From NCBI RefSeq assembly GCF_001399455.2, contig NZ_LLEI02000030.1, positions 1 through 37,338 of the forward strand: a DNA stretch of 37,338 nucleotides, given 5' to 3'. Positions 34,861 through 37,338 of this stretch are shown in pieces. Made by a program: the position numbers and the translations under genes. Source of the DNA: Vibrio bivalvicida (GTDB taxonomy: Bacteria > Pseudomonadota > Gammaproteobacteria > Enterobacterales > Vibrionaceae). The notes beneath the pieces are model-generated. The model saw nothing but the letters and a program-made list of their open reading frames with translations. It was not told the origin of the DNA and did not search any database. Position 1 is the first letter of the stretch. Each line of letters opens with the position of its first letter.

Positions 34861-34989
34861 GCACAACGCCGTGTTAAGTAGTAAGCAGCGCAACCTCCAA
34901 ACCTAAACCATTGTGCCGTAAACACGACGCAAACTTTGAAGCAAATTCACCGAACGTTGGTAGTCCGTCTTAAGTAGTTTGTTATGTGC
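34861..34989 (-). other. attC site of the cassette at 34994-35290
   Basis: A full VCR-like attC of about 129 bp: the far end GCACAACGCC at 34861, the block ATTGTGCCGTAAACACG near 34910, and the gene-side end CGAACGTTGG, TAGTCCGTCTTAAG, TAGTTTGTTATG near 34952-34986. The stop of the cassette gene lies four bases from the site. Confidence 0.85.
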
Positions 34990-34993
34990 GTGC

Positions 34994-35290
34994 CTAAAAG
35001 TACGTTGACAGAATATCCACTTCCATATCTAGAAAGCCCGGATAGTAAAACTTACACCCATCAGAGATAAGATCATTTACAAGAAGATTAAAGCGTTTTA
35101 AAGTCATACAGTATGACTGCATTGCATCTACTCCATAAATATACTCATCAATACCCAATGCCAACACACTAAATTTACAGCGATAATCACCCGTTACCGA
35201 ATTTGGATCTGGCTCAGGCAAACCTAATTCAAAAATCAAATGTAGCTCTTTATCGTTGGGTTTCTTCACTACATATTCGCTGCTTATCAT
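34994..35290 (-). CDS. Cassette-encoded protein, unknown
   Basis: This 98-residue soluble protein has a beta-rich look (ELHLIFELGLPEPDP, GDYRCKFSVLALG, DGCKFYYPGF) with no signal peptide or membrane helix. No family is recognised, although small proteins of this shape are common in Vibrio cassettes. ATG 35290 has GAGGA six bases upstream. It is the only gene of its cassette and reads with the array. Confidence 0.7.
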   Translation of the reverse strand: MISSEYVVKKPNDKELHLIFELGLPEPDPNSVTGDYRCKFSVLALGIDEYIYGVDAMQSYCMTLKRFNLLVNDLISDGCKFYYPGFLDMEVDILSTYF

Positions 35291-35307
35291 AAATAGTCCT
35301 CAAAGCA

Positions 35308-35446
35308 AATAACACTGCGTTAAGTAGTGAGCACCACCACCACGGAACTTAACCCATTGTGCCGTAAACACTAAAAACAATTCAAATCCAAAATGCCAAG
35401 CTCTGTTAATCACTCTAAAATGACGCCAGAGTCTTTTGTTATGCCT
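35308..35446 (-). other. attC site of the SDR cassette
   Basis: A VCR-like attC in the same orientation as the others: AATAACACTGCGTT at the left, CATTGTGCCGTAAACACT in the middle, and TTTTGTTATGCC at the right. The gene-side half is longer and more diverged than in the other sites (CAAGCTCTGTTAATC, then ACGCCAGAG). Confidence 0.75.
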
Positions 35447-35531
35447 TCGGAGCAAGAACCAGTTCGAATTTAGGAAACTATTTAGTACATTACCCTAACA
35501 ACACGCTTATTACATCGTTTAGGGAGACACT

Positions 35532-36239
35532 ATGTCTAAAGTTGCCATAATCACTGGCGCTAGCCGCGGGATTGGTAAAACTATTTCTCATTACTTTGCT
35601 CAGGAAGGGTACTCTTTAGTATTACTTGCCTTAAATACGGAAAACCTTGAGCAGGCTAAAGCAGAGTTAAAGTCCCAGTATTCCTCATGTCCAGTGAAGA
35701 CAGTATCCGTCGATTTCAATAACCCTTCTGAAGTTGAAACCACCATCACTTCAATCATTAAAGAGTATGGAAACATTGATGCTATGGTTAACAGTGCGGG
35801 TGTATTAGCCGCTGGTAATACAAACCTTCCCTTAGCTAAGCTTTCTGAGCTGGTAAATGTAAACCTATTATCTACAATCACAGCTTGTAATCTGATTGCT
35901 GAGAAAATGAAACAACAAGGCTACGGAGAAATATACATCCTTGGCTCTACTGCTGGTTTGGCGCCAGTTCATAAAATTGCCGCATATTCAGCAACAAAAG
36001 CTGCAATTGTTAGCTATAGCCAATCGCTTTATCACGAGCTTCTTCCTTTTGGGGTAAAGGCATGCTGTTTATGCCCTAGTGTCGTAGATACTGATATGAC
36101 TAATGACGGACGCATTGATAATAAGTTAAAAATTGAAACACAAGATCTAGCAAAAGCACTCAGCTTTATTCGAAGCCTATCTCCTGGGGCTGCCGTTAGC
36201 ACACTCTCCATACGTTGTAGTGTCATAGACTTAGAGTAA
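35532..36239 (+). CDS. Short-chain dehydrogenase/reductase in a reversed cassette
   Basis: This 235-residue classical SDR has the cofactor loop TGASRGIG at 8-15, NSAG at 87-90 (instead of the usual NNAG), Asn111, and catalytic Ser139, Tyr152 and Lys156 (YSATK). The substrate is not evident; relatives act on sugars, ketones and fatty acyl groups. ATG at 35532 has AGGGAG five bases upstream. It reads on the plus strand although both flanking attC sites are oriented for minus-strand genes, so it must carry its own promoter, probably in 35447-35530, where only a weak candidate is seen. The end is close to the boundary motif at 36260. Confidence 0.88.
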   Translation: MSKVAIITGASRGIGKTISHYFAQEGYSLVLLALNTENLEQAKAELKSQYSSCPVKTVSVDFNNPSEVETTITSIIKEYGNIDAMVNSAGVLAAGNTNLPLAKLSELVNVNLLSTITACNLIAEKMKQQGYGEIYILGSTAGLAPVHKIAAYSATKAAIVSYSQSLYHELLPFGVKACCLCPSVVDTDMTNDGRIDNKLKIETQDLAKALSFIRSLSPGAAVSTLSIRCSVIDLE

Positions 36240-36259
36240 CTCGTAATTTTCAGAGAAGA

Positions 36260-36294
36260 CTAGTGTACCCCACGAAAAGTGGGGGGCTAGGACA
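36260..36294. repeat. Conserved motif at a cassette boundary, copy 2
   Basis: CTAGTGTACCCCACGAAAAG then TGGGG contains the hairpin CCCCAC-GAAAA-GTGGGG. It matches copy 1 at 34343-34371 and again lies directly next to an attC. Here it also follows the SDR gene and could help terminate it, but no T run follows. Confidence 0.45.
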
Positions 36295-36420
36295 CCTAAC
36301 GCCCTACTAAGCGGCTGACAACATGCCATAACAACGCAAACAAACCACCTTAAACACAGACCAACTTTTGGAATACACTCGCCGAGCGTTGGCTGTCCGT
36401 CTTAAGCAGTTTGTTATGAG
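36294..36420 (-). other. attC site of the GST cassette
   Basis: Left core ACCTAAC (36294-36300) fits RYYYAAC exactly and is followed by GCCC. The right part is CGAGCGTTGG, CTGTCCGTCTTAAG, CAGTTTGTTATG, and the TTA gives the TAA stop of the GST gene. This is the best-preserved site in the window. Confidence 0.9.
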
Positions 36421-37061
36421 TATGACTCAAATGGGGTGAGGTCTATACCCTCGATGTCGCAAACCGCTTTAATAGTTGGGTTCAAACAAAGACGCTTTAA
36501 ATACGCTGCTAGGTGTTTGAAATCGAGTGGTGACTTTTCAATTGGCAACGACCATTCTGCAAGCATAAACAAGAAGTAGTCACATGCTGATAAGGTATCA
36601 CCCAGCAAGTATTCTTGCAGCTCTAACTGGTCGTTGATAATTGACAATGCATCAGCAATCCTTTCGTCCTGCGCCGCTATAACATTTGGAATGGTAGCTT
36701 CATCGTTAGTGTGGCGATGAGGGTAATAGCGAACCATGAGTTCAGCTTGCAGCGTATTATTAAGAAACGCGAGCCATTGATAAAACAAAGGACGAGTCGG
36801 CTCACCTAACGATGGCATTAAATCTGATTCAGGGTGCAATTCGCAGATGTGCACGCAGATAGCTGGGCTTTCGAAAACTGGCTGGTCATTAACAACTAAG
36901 GTCGGTATGCGCCCTGCTGGGTTGAGCCTAAGATAATCCGCTGATTTTTGAGAGTTCGATTTTTTATCGACTAACAACAGCTCATAGTCTGCTTTTAAAT
37001 GATGAAGCAAAAAATGAGGAGCGAGGCTCGCATTGTTTGGATAGTAATAAAGCTTGAACAA
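36414..37061 (-). CDS. Glutathione S-transferase family protein in a cassette
   Basis: This 215-residue protein has the usual GST length. The N-terminal thioredoxin-like domain (about 1-78) has the Ser12 region, NPAGRIPTL with cis-Pro53, and the glutathione-binding ESPAI at 64-68. The helical C-terminal domain carries the capping-box motif TLSACDYFLF (156-165, Asp161). It probably conjugates or reduces small electrophiles; the substrate is unknown. The start is TTG 37061 with AAGGAG six bases upstream. The stop codon lies inside the attC, as is normal for cassette genes. Confidence 0.88.
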   Translation of the reverse strand: MFKLYYYPNNASLAPHFLLHHLKADYELLLVDKKSNSQKSADYLRLNPAGRIPTLVVNDQPVFESPAICVHICELHPESDLMPSLGEPTRPLFYQWLAFLNNTLQAELMVRYYPHRHTNDEATIPNVIAAQDERIADALSIINDQLELQEYLLGDTLSACDYFLFMLAEWSLPIEKSPLDFKHLAAYLKRLCLNPTIKAVCDIEGIDLTPFESYS

Positions 37062-37092
37062 AATTGACTCCTTGTCTCTATAATTGCGGACA

Positions 37093-37223
37093 CATGACGC
37101 CCAATTAAGGGGGTGAACAACGCCTCCCCCAACTTAAAGCATTGTGCCATAAACACTAAACTTGAATCCAAGGAACCAAAAAAGCCACGCGTTGCGATTC
37201 ACTCTTAAACAATTTGTTGTATG
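37093..37223 (-). other. attC site of a cassette beyond the GST gene
   Basis: The left part is GACGCCCAATTAAGGGGGTG, then CAACGCC; the middle is ATTGTGCCATAAACACTAAAC; the right part is CCACGCGTTGCGATTCACTC, then TTTGTTGTATG. It is close to the V. cholerae VCR. The gene it belongs to would lie to the right, and no minus-strand stop or gene is evident in the last 115 bases. Confidence 0.8.
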
Positions 37224-37338
37224 TATTCTGCGCTTACAGTGAGGCGTATAGCTCAGTTAATGTCGGAAACTTTGAGCAATCCCTGTAGTGGTACGGTGAA
37301 TTTGGCCACCTGATTAGAGGTGTTAAGATGCACCTCGT
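37224..37338. other. Window edge, possible insertion-sequence start
   Basis: The 115 bases right of the last attC have no minus-strand cassette gene. From about 37261 (TGTCGGAAACTTTGAG) the sequence looks like the left end of an IS21-type element, and GAGGTGTTAAG precedes an ATG at 37329 with only three codons visible. Too short to confirm. Confidence 0.25.

Noticed and set aside
37244..37266. tRNA-like string TATAGCTCAGTTAATG after the last attC
   Set aside because: It resembles a tRNA D-arm, but no acceptor stem, anticodon arm or T-arm follows.

Overview
The window looks like a Vibrio chromosome segment. The evidence is a set of recognisable Vibrio-type genes: a PrtV-like M6 protease, a thermolabile hemolysin, a four-gene polyhydroxybutyrate (PHB) operon ordered phaB-phaA-phaP-phaC, a VF530-family protein, and a run of VCR-like attC sites from a superintegron-type cassette array at the right end. 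No rRNA, tRNA or CRISPR was found.

Region 1 (1-13.4 kb, all minus strand) is a polymorphic-toxin locus. A 2091-residue secreted protein made of six LamG-like modules alternating with thrombospondin-type-3 calcium repeats sits 89 bp upstream of a 1170-residue Rhs/YD-repeat protein that has a lipoprotein signal. Behind the Rhs gene is a graveyard of displaced tips. There are two further copies of the Rhs core end (2.57-2.98 kb and 0.03-0.26 kb) and two coreless tip remnants (1775-1888 and 759-935). Three tip fragments end in stop codons that overlap the start of the next gene. Those next genes encode secreted or membrane proteins that I read as immunity proteins. The intact Rhs tip and the best-preserved orphan tip share a five-cysteine pattern I do not recognise. 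This is the most likely undescribed system in the window.

Region 2 (13.8-20.2 kb) is a secreted-virulence cluster: a small secreted protein resembling the PrtV propeptide, PrtV itself, a proaerolysin homologue, and the GDSL phospholipase TLH. Strong terminators and palindromic sites lie between them.

Region 3 (20.2-33.1 kb) is metabolic and transport DNA. It holds an MFS carrier coupled to a YgeA-type racemase, the PHB operon with an internal terminator-like hairpin between phasin and synthase, and an RND efflux operon with two different periplasmic adaptors (TriABC-like layout). A divergent TetR regulator shares a promoter region with the efflux operon, and that region carries an inverted repeat.

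Region 4 (33.4-37.3 kb) is the distal end of an integron cassette array. All attC sites are oriented so that cassettes read on the minus strand, which places the integrase beyond the right edge. Cassettes carry three small unknown proteins, a plus-strand SDR (opposite to the array) and a GST. The last attC is degenerate. The extreme right edge may hold the start of an insertion sequence, but too little is visible to be sure.
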